A stretch of DNA of 64,000 nucleotides from NCBI RefSeq assembly GCF_030272895.1, contig NZ_JALRNF010000017.1, positions 46,616 to 110,615 of the forward strand, written 5' to 3'. The DNA is from Pseudomonas sp. BGr12 (lineage in GTDB: Bacteria > Pseudomonadota > Gammaproteobacteria > Pseudomonadales > Pseudomonadaceae). The translations under genes and the position numbers were made by a program. Below the pieces are notes generated by a model. That model was not told where the DNA came from, did no database searches, and was given only the letters and a program-made list of their open reading frames with translations. Of the stretch, positions 54,571 to 63,943 are shown piece after piece. Every line of letters starts with the position of its first letter. Position 1 is the first letter of the stretch.

Positions 54571-55107
54571 TTACTCTGCGGTGGGAGCGTCAGGGGCGCA
54601 GGCAGGCTTGCCGGCCGCGTATTTAAGGCTTGGGTCGACCAGTGCATCGAAGTGCTTGAGCGCCTCGGAGCCGATCAGCAGCGGGTACTGGAACGCGCTG
54701 CGGTCGGTCAGGTTCACTTCGATGACGCGTTTGGCCGTACCCATGCAGATATTCATTTCGATCACCGGACGGGCGGTATAGGCCTTGCCTTCGTCAGGAT
54801 TGTAATCGCCGGCGCGTCGCTTGATCTTGCTGACACGGGCCAGGGGTCGTTCTATCGGATGCGCGTGGGCGGCGTCAATCGCCAGGTAGAAGCGCACCCA
54901 GGACTCGCCGTTGCGCTTGAAGCGCTTGATGTCGCGGGCACTGAGCGAGGCGGTCTTGGCCCCGGTGTCGAGCTTGGCGGCGACCTCCAGGTCGATATCG
55001 GCGAGGCGGGCGTATTCGTTAAGGCCGTAGACGGTCTTTTCCGCGGCCTGGCCCAGGGCAGGCAACATACAAAGGCTGAGCAACAGTAGAAGGGGCGTAA
55101 GTCTCAT
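54571..55107 (-). CDS. Exported retropepsin-like protease (DTGA; 'ATP-dependent zinc protease' family)
   Basis: Protein of 178 residues starting at ATG 55107. A signal peptide covers residues 1-22 (ALGQAA). The active-site-like KLDTGAKTASL (Asp47-Thr-Gly-Ala) and the later RPVIEMNICMG / YPLLIGSEAL strands match the retropepsin fold of PF05618. Family naming as a zinc protease is historical; no zinc motif is visible. It is the first gene of the three-gene operon. Its product is expected in the periplasm, on the same side as the transglutaminase-like domain. Confidence 0.87.
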   Translation of the reverse strand: MRLTPLLLLLSLCMLPALGQAAEKTVYGLNEYARLADIDLEVAAKLDTGAKTASLSARDIKRFKRNGESWVRFYLAIDAAHAHPIERPLARVSKIKRRAGDYNPDEGKAYTARPVIEMNICMGTAKRVIEVNLTDRSAFQYPLLIGSEALKHFDALVDPSLKYAAGKPACAPDAPTAE

Positions 55108-55316
55108 AAATCCTGGCGCGGTGCTGTGCAATGTTCGGGTCAAGGCCACTGGCAGTGCTGCGCAGGCGTCCTCGATGATCGGCCACCAGCACAATTTGAT
55201 GACAGACACACTATTCGTGCCCCGTGGGGAGGCGCGGCATTCTATCACGCTGATGTCGGGGCGCCAGCGTGCTGCACTCAGACAACACTACAGGTGGTGA
55301 AGTTCGTTCTTAGACG
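55108..55316. other. Divergent control region, protease cassette and prp operon
   Basis: About 210 bases between the cassette's first gene and the first prp operator. It contains CCCCGTGGGG near 55218 and an AT-richer patch near 55195-55250 that may hold the leftward promoter. No gene is supported. Confidence 0.4.
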
Positions 55317-55328
55317 ATTGTCGACAAT
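55317..55328. promoter_or_regulatory. prp operator O1 (ATTGTCGACAAT)
   Basis: Perfect 12-base palindrome upstream of the GntR gene and of its promoter. GntR/FCD regulators often bind such TTGT-N2-ACAA sites. Confidence 0.75.
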
Positions 55329-55341
55329 ATCCATGTTGTCT

Positions 55342-55370
55342 TTGACTTCGCTTTCGAATTTGGCTAGTTT
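55342..55370 (+). promoter_or_regulatory. Sigma-70-like promoter of the prp operon
   Basis: TTGACT (55342-55347) and TAGTTT (55365-55370) with the ideal 17-base spacer. Start expected near 55377, between operators O1 and O2. Confidence 0.65.
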
Positions 55371-55391
55371 TGGCCCTATCGATTTATGAGG

Positions 55392-55401
55392 TGTCGACAA
55401 T
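55392..55401. promoter_or_regulatory. prp operator O2 (TGTCGACAAT) touching the start codon
   Basis: The same palindromic core as O1, placed between the GAGG ribosome site and the ATG of the GntR gene. Its centre is 73 bases from O1, about seven helical turns. Confidence 0.7.
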
Positions 55402-56112
55402 ATGCTGGACACAGCCCAAGCCCCCAGCGCGGTAGCCGAGGATTCGGAAACCCTCTCGGAAAACGTCTTCCGCCGTATCCAGGCCGCCATCGTCAAGGGT
55501 GAGATCGCCCCGGGCAGCAAGATCTCCGAGCCTGAGCTGGCGCGCACCTACGGCATCAGCCGCGGCCCGCTGCGCGAGGCGATCCATCGCCTGGAAGGCC
55601 AGCGCCTGCTGGTGCGCGTGCCCCATGTCGGGGCGCGGGTGGTGTCGCTCAGCCATGCCGAGCTGATCGAACTCTACGAGATCCGCGAATCCCTCGAAGG
55701 CATGGCCTGTCGCCTGGCTGCCGAGCGTATGAGCGTAGCCGAGATCGACGAGCTGCGCCGGGTCCTCGATACCCACGAGCGCGACGCCACGTTCCAGGCC
55801 GGCCTTGGCTACTACCAGCAGGAAGGCGATTTCGACTTCCATTACCGGATCATCCAGGGCAGCGGCAACCGCACCCTGGTGCAGATGCTGTGCGGTGAGC
55901 TGTATCAACTGGTGCGCATGTACCGCATCCAGTTTTCCGCCACACCCAACCGGCCACGCCAGGCGTTCGCCGAACACCACCGGATTCTCGATGCCATCGC
56001 CGACCGTGACGGCGAGCTGGCCGAGCTCTTGATGCGCCGTCACATCGGCGCTTCCAAACGTAATGTCGAGCGTCATTACCAGGACGCTGCCAGCCCACGA
56101 GGTGAGTCATGA
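55402..56112 (+). CDS. GntR-family regulator of the methylcitrate operon
   Basis: Regulator of 236 residues. The winged helix-turn-helix lies at about residues 22-85 ([20 protein letters not shown]) and an FCD domain follows (about 95-220). The ATG touches an operator palindrome, so it is probably autoregulated. It overlaps prpB by ATGA and is thus the first gene of the operon. The likely inducer is 2-methylcitrate or another cycle intermediate, by analogy with other prp regulators. It is unrelated to the sigma-54-type PrpR of enterobacteria. Confidence 0.92.
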   Translation: MLDTAQAPSAVAEDSETLSENVFRRIQAAIVKGEIAPGSKISEPELARTYGISRGPLREAIHRLEGQRLLVRVPHVGARVVSLSHAELIELYEIRESLEGMACRLAAERMSVAEIDELRRVLDTHERDATFQAGLGYYQQEGDFDFHYRIIQGSGNRTLVQMLCGELYQLVRMYRIQFSATPNRPRQAFAEHHRILDAIADRDGELAELLMRRHIGASKRNVERHYQDAASPRGES

Positions 56113-56999
56113 GTCAGAAAAACAGTCCAGGCCAGCGCTTTCGCGATGCCGTCGCCGCCGAACACCCGCTGCAGGTTGTCGGTGCGATCAACGCCAACCA
56201 TGCGCTGCTGGCCAAGCGTGCCGGTTTCAAGGCCATCTACCTGTCCGGTGGCGGTGTAGCCGCCGGCTCCCTCGGCCTGCCGGACCTGGGCATCAGCGGC
56301 CTGGATGACGTGCTGACCGACGTGCGCCGCATCACCGACGTCTGCGACCTGCCGCTGCTGGTGGACGTGGACACCGGTTTCGGTTCCTCGGCCTTCAACG
56401 TTGCCCGTACCGTCAAGTCGATGATCAAGTTCGGCGCCGCGGCCATCCATATCGAGGACCAGGTCGGCGCCAAGCGTTGCGGCCACCGTCCGAACAAGGA
56501 AATCGTCTCCCAGCAGGAGATGGTCGACCGCATCAAGGCGGCAGTGGATGCCCGTACCGACGACAGCTTCGTGATCATGGCGCGTACCGACGCCCTGGCC
56601 GTCGAAGGCCTGGAATCGGCCCTGGACCGCGCTGCAGCGTGCATCGAGGCCGGTGCCGACATGATCTTCCCGGAAGCCATCACTGAGCTGGCCATGTACA
56701 AGACCTTCGCCGACCGGGTGAAGGCGCCGATCCTGGCCAACATCACCGAATTCGGTGCCACCCCGCTGTACACCACCGAGGAACTGGCTTCGGTCGACGT
56801 TTCCCTGGTGCTCTACCCGCTGTCGGCGTTCCGCGCCATGAACAAGGCGGCCGAGAATGTCTACACCGCGCTGCGCCGCGACGGCACCCAGAAAAACGTC
56901 GTCGACACCATGCAGACCCGCATGGAGCTGTACGAGGCCATCAATTACCACGCGTTCGAGCAAAGCCTGGACGCCCTGTTCGCGCAAAAGAAAGGGTGA
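56109..56999 (+). CDS. prpB: PrpB, 2-methylisocitrate lyase
   Basis: Enzyme of 296 residues that splits 2-methylisocitrate into pyruvate and succinate, the last step of the cycle. The metal site DVDTGFG and the active-site loop AKRCGHR with the catalytic cysteine are intact. Translation is coupled to the GntR gene by a 4-base overlap. Confidence 0.96.
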   Translation: MSQKNSPGQRFRDAVAAEHPLQVVGAINANHALLAKRAGFKAIYLSGGGVAAGSLGLPDLGISGLDDVLTDVRRITDVCDLPLLVDVDTGFGSSAFNVARTVKSMIKFGAAAIHIEDQVGAKRCGHRPNKEIVSQQEMVDRIKAAVDARTDDSFVIMARTDALAVEGLESALDRAAACIEAGADMIFPEAITELAMYKTFADRVKAPILANITEFGATPLYTTEELASVDVSLVLYPLSAFRAMNKAAENVYTALRRDGTQKNVVDTMQTRMELYEAINYHAFEQSLDALFAQKKG

Positions 57000-57008
57000 G
57001 TGACCCCG

Positions 57009-57062
57009 TCGCGGGGCAAGCCCGCTCCCACACAGCCTGTAGGAGCGGGCTTGCCCCGCGAT
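57009..57062. repeat. REP pair in the prpB-prpC gap (opposite orientation)
   Basis: Two units back to back, with the gctcccaca and tgtaggagc ends facing inward across a 5-base spacer. The other pairs here are arranged the other way round. Confidence 0.9.
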
Positions 57063-57128
57063 GAAACCGACACTGTCACCCAGGATTAGCCTGAAGATTC
57101 CATAACAAATTCAAGAGTGGAGAAAGAC

Positions 57129-58256
57129 ATGGCCGAAGCAAAAGTACTCAGTGGTGCCGGCCTGCGTGGTCAAGTGGCCGGGCAGACCGCACTGTCGACC
57201 GTAGGACAAGCCGGTGCCGGCCTGACCTACCGTGGTTATGACGTCCGTGACCTGGCCGCTGGCGCCGAATTCGAAGAAGTGGCCTACCTGCTGCTGTACG
57301 GCGAGTTGCCGACTGCCGCTCAACTGGCCAGCTACAAGGCCAAGCTCAAGACCCTGCGCGATCTGCCCCAGGCCCTGAAGGAAGTGCTCGAGCGCATCCC
57401 GGCAGACGCTCACCCGATGGACGTGATGCGTACCGGTTGCTCGGTACTCGGCACCCTGGAGCCGGAGCTGACCTTCGAGCAGCAGCGCGACAAGACCGAC
57501 CGTCTGCTGGCGCTGTTCCCGGCGGTGATGTGCTACTGGTACCGCTTCACCCATGACGGCGTGCGCATCGAGTGCACCAGCGACGAAGACACCATCGGCG
57601 GCCACTTCCTGCACCTGCTGCATGGCAAGAAGCCGAGCGCGCTGCACGTCAAGGTGATGAACGTCTCGCTGATCCTCTACGCCGAGCACGAGTTCAACGC
57701 CTCGACCTTCACTGCCCGGGTCTGCGCCTCGACCCTGTCGGACCTGTACTCCTGCATCACCGCCGCCATCGGCTCGCTGCGCGGCCCGCTGCACGGTGGC
57801 GCCAACGAAGCGGCGATGGAGCTGATCGAACGCTTCCAGAGCCCGCAGGATGCGGTGGCCGAGCTGCTGCAGATGCTCGAGCGCAAGGACAAGATCATGG
57901 GCTTCGGCCATGCCATCTACAAAGAGTCCGACCCGCGCAACGAGGTGATCAAGGGCTGGTCGAAGCAGCTGGCCGATGAAGTGGGCGATACCGTGCTGTA
58001 CCCGGTCTCCGAAGCCATCGACAAGACCATGTGGGAGCAGAAGAAGCTGTTCCCCAACGCCGACTTCTACCATGCCTCGGCGTACCACTTCATGGGCATC
58101 CCGACCAAGCTGTTCACCCCGATCTTCGTCTGCTCGCGCCTGACCGGCTGGGCGGCCCACGTGTTCGAACAGCGCGCCAACAACCGCATCATCCGTCCAA
58201 GCGCCGAGTACACCGGCGTCGAGCAGCGCAAGTTCGTGCCAATCGAGCAACGCTGA
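57129..58256 (+). CDS. prpC: PrpC, 2-methylcitrate synthase
   Basis: Enzyme of 375 residues that condenses propionyl-CoA with oxaloacetate. Short (dimeric-type) citrate synthase fold. Conserved elements include the GPLHGGANEAAME histidine loop, MGFGHAIYK and the aspartate in NADFYHASAY. The ATG at 57129 is preceded by GGAGAAAG. Citrate synthase proper is not excluded by sequence alone, but the operon context decides. Confidence 0.95.
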   Translation: MAEAKVLSGAGLRGQVAGQTALSTVGQAGAGLTYRGYDVRDLAAGAEFEEVAYLLLYGELPTAAQLASYKAKLKTLRDLPQALKEVLERIPADAHPMDVMRTGCSVLGTLEPELTFEQQRDKTDRLLALFPAVMCYWYRFTHDGVRIECTSDEDTIGGHFLHLLHGKKPSALHVKVMNVSLILYAEHEFNASTFTARVCASTLSDLYSCITAAIGSLRGPLHGGANEAAMELIERFQSPQDAVAELLQMLERKDKIMGFGHAIYKESDPRNEVIKGWSKQLADEVGDTVLYPVSEAIDKTMWEQKKLFPNADFYHASAYHFMGIPTKLFTPIFVCSRLTGWAAHVFEQRANNRIIRPSAEYTGVEQRKFVPIEQR

Positions 58257-58264
58257 GACCACCC

Positions 58265-58337
58265 TGTGGGAGCGGGCTTGCCCCGCGATCGCGATCTGCC
58301 TGGTGCATCGCATCGCGGGACAAGCCCGCTCCTACCA
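58265..58337. repeat. REP pair in the prpC-acnD gap
   Basis: Facing units, starting 9 bases after prpC and ending 48 bases before acnD. Confidence 0.9.
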
Positions 58338-58384
58338 GGGAGGCAAGCCTGCCACCGACCTTACCGTGATTGAGTCCCTGTGCC

Positions 58385-60973
58385 ATGAATACTGAATTTC
58401 GCAAGAACCTGCCGGGCACTGGCCTGGATTATTTCGACGCCCGTGCGGCAGTCGATGCCATCAAGCCCGGCGCCTATGACCGTCTGCCCTACACCTCGCG
58501 GGTACTGGCGGAAAACCTGGTGCGCCGCTGCGATCCGGCCACCCTCAACGATTCCCTTGGCCAGTTGATCGAGCGCAAGCGCGACCTCGACTTCCCCTGG
58601 TTCCCGGCTCGCGTGGTGTGCCACGACATCCTCGGCCAGACCGCGCTGGTGGACCTCGCCGGCCTGCGTGACGCCATTGCCGACGGCGGCGGCGACCCGG
58701 CCCAGGTCAATCCGGTGGTGCCGGTGCAACTGATCGTCGACCACTCCCTGGCCGTCGAATGCGGTGGTTACGACCCGCAAGCGTTCGAGAAGAACCGTGC
58801 CATCGAAGACCGTCGCAACGAAGACCGCTTCCACTTCATCAACTGGACCAAGAAGGCGTTCAAGAACGTCGACGTGATCCAGCCCGGCAACGGCATCATG
58901 CACCAGATCAACCTGGAGAAGATGTCGCCGGTCATTCACAACGACCGTGGCGTGGCCTACCCGGACACCTGCGTCGGCACCGACAGCCACACCCCGCATG
59001 TCGATGCCCTGGGCGTGATCGCCATCGGCGTCGGCGGCCTGGAAGCCGAGAACGTCATGCTTGGCCGCGCCTCCTGGATGCGCCTGCCGGAAATCGTCGG
59101 CGTCGAGCTGTCGGGCAAGCCGCAGCCGGGCATCACCGCCACTGACGTGGTACTGGCCCTGACCGAGTTCCTGCGCAAGGAAAAGGTCGTCGGTGCCTAC
59201 CTGGAATTCTACGGCGAAGGCGCCCGTGCCCTGACCCTGGGCGACCGTGCGACCATCTCCAACATGGCCCCTGAATACGGCGCCACCGCGGCGATGTTCT
59301 CCATCGACCAGCAGACCATCGACTACCTCAAGCTCACTGGCCGCGAAGACCAGCAGGTCAAGCTGGTGGAAACCTACGCCAAGGAGGCCGGCCTGTGGTC
59401 CGACAGCCTGGCCAACGCCGAATACGAGCGCGTACTGCGCTTCGACCTGTCCAGCGTCGTGCGCAACATGGCCGGTCCGTCCAACCCCCACGCCCGTGTC
59501 GCCACCAGCGACCTGGCCGCCAAGGGCATCGCCGGGCAGTGGCAGGAAGAGCCGGGGCTGATGCCTGACGGCGCGGTGATCATCGCTGCCATCACCAGCT
59601 GCACCAACACCAGCAACCCGCGCAACGTGATCGCCGCGGGCCTCCTGGCGCGCAACGCCAACAAGCTGGGCCTGACCCGCAAGCCGTGGGTCAAATCGTC
59701 CCTGGCGCCGGGTTCCAAGACCGTCGAGCTGTACCTCAAGGACGCCGGCCTGAACGAAGAGCTGGAGCAGCTGGGCTTCGGTATCGTCGCTTTCGCCTGC
59801 ACCACCTGCAACGGCATGTCCGGTGCCCTGGATCCGAAGATCCAGGAAGAAATCATCGAGCGCGACCTGTACGCCACCGCCGTGCTGTCGGGCAACCGCA
59901 ACTTCGACGGCCGTATCCACCCTTACGCCAAGCAGGCCTTCCTGGCCTCGCCGCCGCTGGTGGTGGCCTACGCCATTGCCGGCACCATCCGCTTCGACAT
60001 CGAGAAGGATGTACTGGGCGTGGTCGACGGCAAGGAAATCCGCCTCAAGGACATCTGGCCGAGCGACGAAGAGATCGACGCGGTGGTCAAGGCAGCGGTC
60101 AAGCCCGAGCAGTTCCGCAAGGTCTACATCCCGATGTTCGCCATCCAGGAAGACACTGGGCCGAAGGTCGAGCCACTGTACGACTGGCGCCCGATGAGCA
60201 CCTACATCCGCCGTCCGCCGTACTGGGAAGGCGCCCTGGCCGGCGAGCGCACGCTCAAGAGCATGCGTCCTTTGGCGGTGCTGCCGGACAACATCACCAC
60301 CGACCACCTGTCGCCCTCGAACGCCATCATGCTCGACAGCGCCGCCGGTGAATACCTGGCGAAAATGGGCCTGCCGGAGGAAGACTTCAACTCCTACGCG
60401 ACCCACCGTGGCGACCACCTGACCGCCCAGCGCGCCACCTTCGCCAACCCGAAACTGTTCAACGAAATGGTCCAGGAAAACGGCAAGGTCAAGCAGGGTT
60501 CCCTGGCGCGGATCGAGCCGGAAGGCAAGGTCACCCGCATGTGGGAAGCGATCGAGACCTACATGGATCGCAAGCAGCCGCTGATCATCGTCGCCGGTGC
60601 CGACTACGGCCAGGGCTCGTCCCGTGACTGGGCGGCCAAGGGCGTGCGCCTGGCGGGTGTCGAGGCCATCGTCGCCGAAGGTTTCGAGCGTATCCACCGC
60701 ACCAACCTGGTGGGCATGGGCGTGCTGCCGCTGGAGTTCAAGCCGGGCGTCAACCGCAAGACCCTGGAGATCGACGGCACCGAGACCTTCGACGTGATCG
60801 GCGAGCGTACCCCGCGTGCGACCCTGACCCTGGTGATCACCCGTCACACCGGCGAGCGCGTCGAAGTGCCGGTGACCTGCCGCCTGGACACTGCCGAAGA
60901 AGTCTCGATCTACGAAGCGGGCGGCGTGCTGCAGCGCTTCGCCCAGGACTTCCTCGAGTCGGCGGCGGTTTGA
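58385..60973 (+). CDS. acnD: AcnD, Fe/S-dependent 2-methylcitrate dehydratase
   Basis: Aconitase-family enzyme of 862 residues that dehydrates 2-methylcitrate, yielding a 2-methylaconitate isomer that PrpF then handles. The [4Fe-4S] ligands are in ITSCTNTSNP and ACTTCNGMSG, and the C-terminal swivel domain has DYGQGSSRDWAAKG. I start at ATG 58385 (MNTEFRKNLPGT matches AcnD); no clear ribosome site precedes it, which is odd for a mid-operon gene and may reflect the REP insertion upstream. Confidence 0.95.
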   Translation: MNTEFRKNLPGTGLDYFDARAAVDAIKPGAYDRLPYTSRVLAENLVRRCDPATLNDSLGQLIERKRDLDFPWFPARVVCHDILGQTALVDLAGLRDAIADGGGDPAQVNPVVPVQLIVDHSLAVECGGYDPQAFEKNRAIEDRRNEDRFHFINWTKKAFKNVDVIQPGNGIMHQINLEKMSPVIHNDRGVAYPDTCVGTDSHTPHVDALGVIAIGVGGLEAENVMLGRASWMRLPEIVGVELSGKPQPGITATDVVLALTEFLRKEKVVGAYLEFYGEGARALTLGDRATISNMAPEYGATAAMFSIDQQTIDYLKLTGREDQQVKLVETYAKEAGLWSDSLANAEYERVLRFDLSSVVRNMAGPSNPHARVATSDLAAKGIAGQWQEEPGLMPDGAVIIAAITSCTNTSNPRNVIAAGLLARNANKLGLTRKPWVKSSLAPGSKTVELYLKDAGLNEELEQLGFGIVAFACTTCNGMSGALDPKIQEEIIERDLYATAVLSGNRNFDGRIHPYAKQAFLASPPLVVAYAIAGTIRFDIEKDVLGVVDGKEIRLKDIWPSDEEIDAVVKAAVKPEQFRKVYIPMFAIQEDTGPKVEPLYDWRPMSTYIRRPPYWEGALAGERTLKSMRPLAVLPDNITTDHLSPSNAIMLDSAAGEYLAKMGLPEEDFNSYATHRGDHLTAQRATFANPKLFNEMVQENGKVKQGSLARIEPEGKVTRMWEAIETYMDRKQPLIIVAGADYGQGSSRDWAAKGVRLAGVEAIVAEGFERIHRTNLVGMGVLPLEFKPGVNRKTLEIDGTETFDVIGERTPRATLTLVITRHTGERVEVPVTCRLDTAEEVSIYEAGGVLQRFAQDFLESAAV

Positions 60974-61002
60974 TCCACTGAGGCACAGGCAACACCTCCC
61001 CC

Positions 61003-61062
61003 TGTGGGAGCGGGCTTGCCCCGCGATTGGCTACCCCATCGCAGGGCAAGCCCGCTCCTACA
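61003..61062. repeat. REP pair in the acnD-prpF gap
   Basis: Facing units 29 bases after the acnD stop and 21 bases before the prpF start. One unit has gcagggcaagc in place of gcggggcaagc. Confidence 0.9.
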
Positions 61063-61083
61063 CGATTACAGGACAAGCTCAAC

Positions 61084-62274
61084 ATGGCTCATGTACCTCA
61101 AGTTAGAATCCCCGCCACCTACATCCGTGGCGGCACCAGCAAAGGCGTGTTCTTCCGCCAGGACGACCTGCCCGAGCGCGCCCAGGTCCCGGGGCCAGCC
61201 CGTGATGCACTGCTGCTGCGGGTGATCGGCAGCCCCGATCCCTATGGCAAGCAGATCGACGGCATGGGCGGCGCCACCTCCAGCACCAGCAAGACCGTGA
61301 TCCTGTCGCGCAGCGGCAAGGCCGACCACGACGTCGACTACCTGTTCGGCCAGGTGTCGATCGACAAGGCCTTCGTCGACTGGAGCGGCAACTGCGGCAA
61401 CCTCTCGGCGGCGGTCGGCTCCTTCGCCATTGCTGCCGGCCTGGTCGACGCCAGCCGGGTGCCGGAAAACGGCATCGCCACCGTGCGCATCTGGCAGGCC
61501 AACATCGGCAAGACCATCATCGCCCACGTGCCGATCAGCAACGGCGAAGTCCAGGAAACCGGCGACTTCGAACTGGACGGCGTGACCTTCCCGGCCGCCG
61601 AAGTGCAGCTCGAATTCATGGATCCGGCGGCCGACGAAGACGGCGAGGGCGGTTCGATGTTCCCCACCGGCAACCTGGTCGACGACCTGGTGGTGCCAGG
61701 TGTCGGCACCCTCAAGGCGACGATGATCAACGCCGGCATCCCGACCATCTTCGTCAATGCCGCCGATATCGGTTACACCGGCACCGAACTGCAGGATGCG
61801 ATCAATGGCGATGTCGAGGCCCTGGCCCGCTTCGAGACCATCCGTGCCCACGGCGCCGTGCGCATGGGCCTGATCGCCCACGTCGATGAAGCCGCCAAGC
61901 GCCAGCACACGCCGAAAGTCGCCTTTGTCGCGCCGCCGACCACCTATCAGTCGTCCAGCGGTAAAACCGTGGGCGCCGCCGACGTTGATCTGTTGGTACG
62001 CGCGCTGTCCATGGGCAAGCTGCACCACGCCATGATGGGTACCGCGGCGGTGGCCATCGGTACTGCAGCCGCGGTGCCGGGCACCCTGGTCAACCTGGCC
62101 GCCGGTGGCGGCGAGCGCAGTGCCGTACGTTTCGGCCACCCTTCCGGCACCTTGCGCGTTGGCGCCGAAGCCCGCCAGGTGGACGGCGAATGGAGCGTGA
62201 CCAAGGCCATCATGAGTCGCAGTGCGCGCATACTGATGGAAGGTTGGGTGCGGGTGCCGGGTGATGCCTTCTAA
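61084..62274 (+). CDS. prpF: PrpF, 2-methylaconitate isomerase
   Basis: Protein of 396 residues with the diaminopimelate-epimerase-like fold. It isomerises the AcnD product to the cis-2-methylaconitate that is hydrated to 2-methylisocitrate. The N-terminal PATYIRGGTSKGVFF and the WSGNCGNLSAAVG block are diagnostic. Start at ATG 61084; an upstream in-frame extension is only REP sequence. Confidence 0.95.
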   Translation: MAHVPQVRIPATYIRGGTSKGVFFRQDDLPERAQVPGPARDALLLRVIGSPDPYGKQIDGMGGATSSTSKTVILSRSGKADHDVDYLFGQVSIDKAFVDWSGNCGNLSAAVGSFAIAAGLVDASRVPENGIATVRIWQANIGKTIIAHVPISNGEVQETGDFELDGVTFPAAEVQLEFMDPAADEDGEGGSMFPTGNLVDDLVVPGVGTLKATMINAGIPTIFVNAADIGYTGTELQDAINGDVEALARFETIRAHGAVRMGLIAHVDEAAKRQHTPKVAFVAPPTTYQSSSGKTVGAADVDLLVRALSMGKLHHAMMGTAAVAIGTAAAVPGTLVNLAAGGGERSAVRFGHPSGTLRVGAEARQVDGEWSVTKAIMSRSARILMEGWVRVPGDAF

Positions 62275-62304
62275 GCGGTAGCGGCGCTCGGCTCTCTGTT
62301 TACC

Positions 62305-62313
62305 TTGTCGACA
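62305..62313. promoter_or_regulatory. Third TTGTCGACA site, before prpD
   Basis: The core palindrome TGTCGACA shared with O1 and O2 recurs in the 51-base prpF-prpD gap, 13 bases before the prpD start. Its presence inside the operon suggests local control of prpD. Confidence 0.55.
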
Positions 62314-62325
62314 GAGGGATGTGAA

Positions 62326-63810
62326 ATGAGTGCCAACGTTGATCTGAACGACCGCCCCGACTACGACCGGGTGCTGCAGGACATCGCCGACTATGTCCTG
62401 GGCTACCAGGTCGACTCGGTGGAAGCGCTGGACACGGCGCGCAACTGCCTGATGGACACCCTGGGCTGCGGCCTGCTGGCGTTGCGCTTTCCCGAATGCA
62501 CCAAGCACCTGGGACCGTTGGTGGAGGGCACGGTGGTGCCGTTCGGCGCCCGGGTGCCCGGCACCAGCTACCGCCTGGACCCGGTCAAGGCGGCCTGGGA
62601 CATCGGTTGTATCGTCCGTTGGCTCGACTTCAACGACACCTGGCTGGCCGCCGAGTGGGGGCATCCCTCGGACAACCTCGGCGGCATCCTGGCGGTGGCC
62701 GACCACCTCTCGCAAAAGCGCGTGGCCAATGGCGAAGCGCCGTTGAACATGCGTGCAGTGCTCGACGCCATGGTCATGGCCCACGAGATCCAGGGCGTGC
62801 TCGCCCTGGAGAATTCCTTCAACCGCGTTGGCCTGGACCATGTGCTGCTGGTCAAGGTGGCGTCCACGGCTGTGTGCGCACGGCTGATGGGGGCCAACCG
62901 CGAGCAGTTGCTGTCGGCGTTGTCCCATGCCTTTGTCGACGGTCAGGCGCTGCGCACCTACCGTCATGCGCCCAATGCCGGCTCGCGCAAGTCCTGGGCG
63001 GCGGGGGATGCCTCCAGTCGCGGCGTGCGCCTGGCGGACATCGCCCTGCGCGGCGAGATGGGCGTGCCCGGGGTACTGAGTGCGCCGCAGTGGGGCTTCT
63101 ACGACGTGCTGTTCAGCCATACCAACAAGGACCTGGCGCTCAAGCCCCAAAGCCAGCGAGTCTTCAGCCTGCCCCAGCCGTTCGCCAGCTATGTGATGGA
63201 GAACGTGCTGTTCAAGATCAGCTTTCCCGCCGAATTCCACGCCCAGACCGCCTGCGAGGCGGCGGTGGCCCTGCACCCGCAGGTGCGTGATCGCCTGGAG
63301 CAGATCGACAGGATCGTCATCACCACCCATGAGTCGGCGATCCGCATCATCTCCAAGGTCGGCAAGCTGGCCAATGCTGCCGACCGCGACCACTGCATCC
63401 AGTACATGACGGCCGTGCCGCTGATCTTTGGCAATCTGGTGGCCGAGCACTACGAGGATGAGTTCCACGCCGCCCACCCGCTCATCGACCGGCTGCGCGA
63501 GAAGATGGAGATCGTCGAGGAGCCGCGCTTTACCCGTGAATACCTGGAGGCCGACAAGCGTTCCATTGCCAATGGGGTACAGGTGTTCTTCAGCGATGGT
63601 TCGAGCACCGCACAGGTGGTGGTGGAGTACCCGATCGGTCATCGCCGCCGTCGGGCGGAAGGAATTCCGATGCTGGAGGAGAAGTTCAAGGCCAACCTGG
63701 CGACCCGTTTTGCCGGGCAGCGGGTGAGTGAGATTTTCACGCTGTGCAAGAACCAGCAGGCGCTCGAAGCGACGGCGGTGCACAGGTTCATGGATCTGTT
63801 TGTGATTTGA
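62326..63810 (+). CDS. prpD: PrpD, 2-methylcitrate dehydratase (iron-independent)
   Basis: MmgE/PrpD-family enzyme of 494 residues. The blocks [19 protein letters not shown] and [20 protein letters not shown] ([14 protein letters not shown]) are characteristic. It can dehydrate 2-methylcitrate without an iron-sulfur cluster, so the operon has two enzymes for the same step (with AcnD/PrpF). The ATG at 62326 follows GAGGGATG. Confidence 0.95.
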   Translation: MSANVDLNDRPDYDRVLQDIADYVLGYQVDSVEALDTARNCLMDTLGCGLLALRFPECTKHLGPLVEGTVVPFGARVPGTSYRLDPVKAAWDIGCIVRWLDFNDTWLAAEWGHPSDNLGGILAVADHLSQKRVANGEAPLNMRAVLDAMVMAHEIQGVLALENSFNRVGLDHVLLVKVASTAVCARLMGANREQLLSALSHAFVDGQALRTYRHAPNAGSRKSWAAGDASSRGVRLADIALRGEMGVPGVLSAPQWGFYDVLFSHTNKDLALKPQSQRVFSLPQPFASYVMENVLFKISFPAEFHAQTACEAAVALHPQVRDRLEQIDRIVITTHESAIRIISKVGKLANAADRDHCIQYMTAVPLIFGNLVAEHYEDEFHAAHPLIDRLREKMEIVEEPRFTREYLEADKRSIANGVQVFFSDGSSTAQVVVEYPIGHRRRRAEGIPMLEEKFKANLATRFAGQRVSEIFTLCKNQQALEATAVHRFMDLFVI

Positions 63811-63817
63811 TGGGGGC

Positions 63818-63889
63818 TGTGGGAGCGGGCTTGCCCCGCGATTGCAGGTTGCCTGGTACATCGTATCGCGGGGCAAGCCCGCTCCCACA
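63818..63889. repeat. REP pair after prpD
   Basis: Facing units starting 8 bases after the prpD stop. Confidence 0.9.
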
Positions 63890-63895
63890 AGCCCA

Positions 63896-63930
63896 ATAAA
63901 AAACCCCGCCGATTGGCGGGGTCTTTTTTA
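63896..63930. terminator. Bidirectional terminator between prpD and the next gene
   Basis: AAAAAACCCCGCC / GGCGGGGTCTTTTTT stem with a short loop, A-run and T-run on the two sides. Serves the prp operon and the convergent gene at the right edge. Confidence 0.93.
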
Positions 63931-63943
63931 CCCAGGGTTCAGC

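Noticed and set aside
58361..60847. Minus-strand open frame of about 828 codons opposite acnD
   Set aside because: Antisense shadow of a well-conserved aconitase gene; His/Gln/Asp-rich composition is typical of such artefacts.
61066..63888. Minus-strand open frame of about 940 codons opposite prpF and prpD
   Set aside because: High-GC antisense shadow. It reads through two REP pairs and has no recognisable domain, while prpF and prpD are clear.
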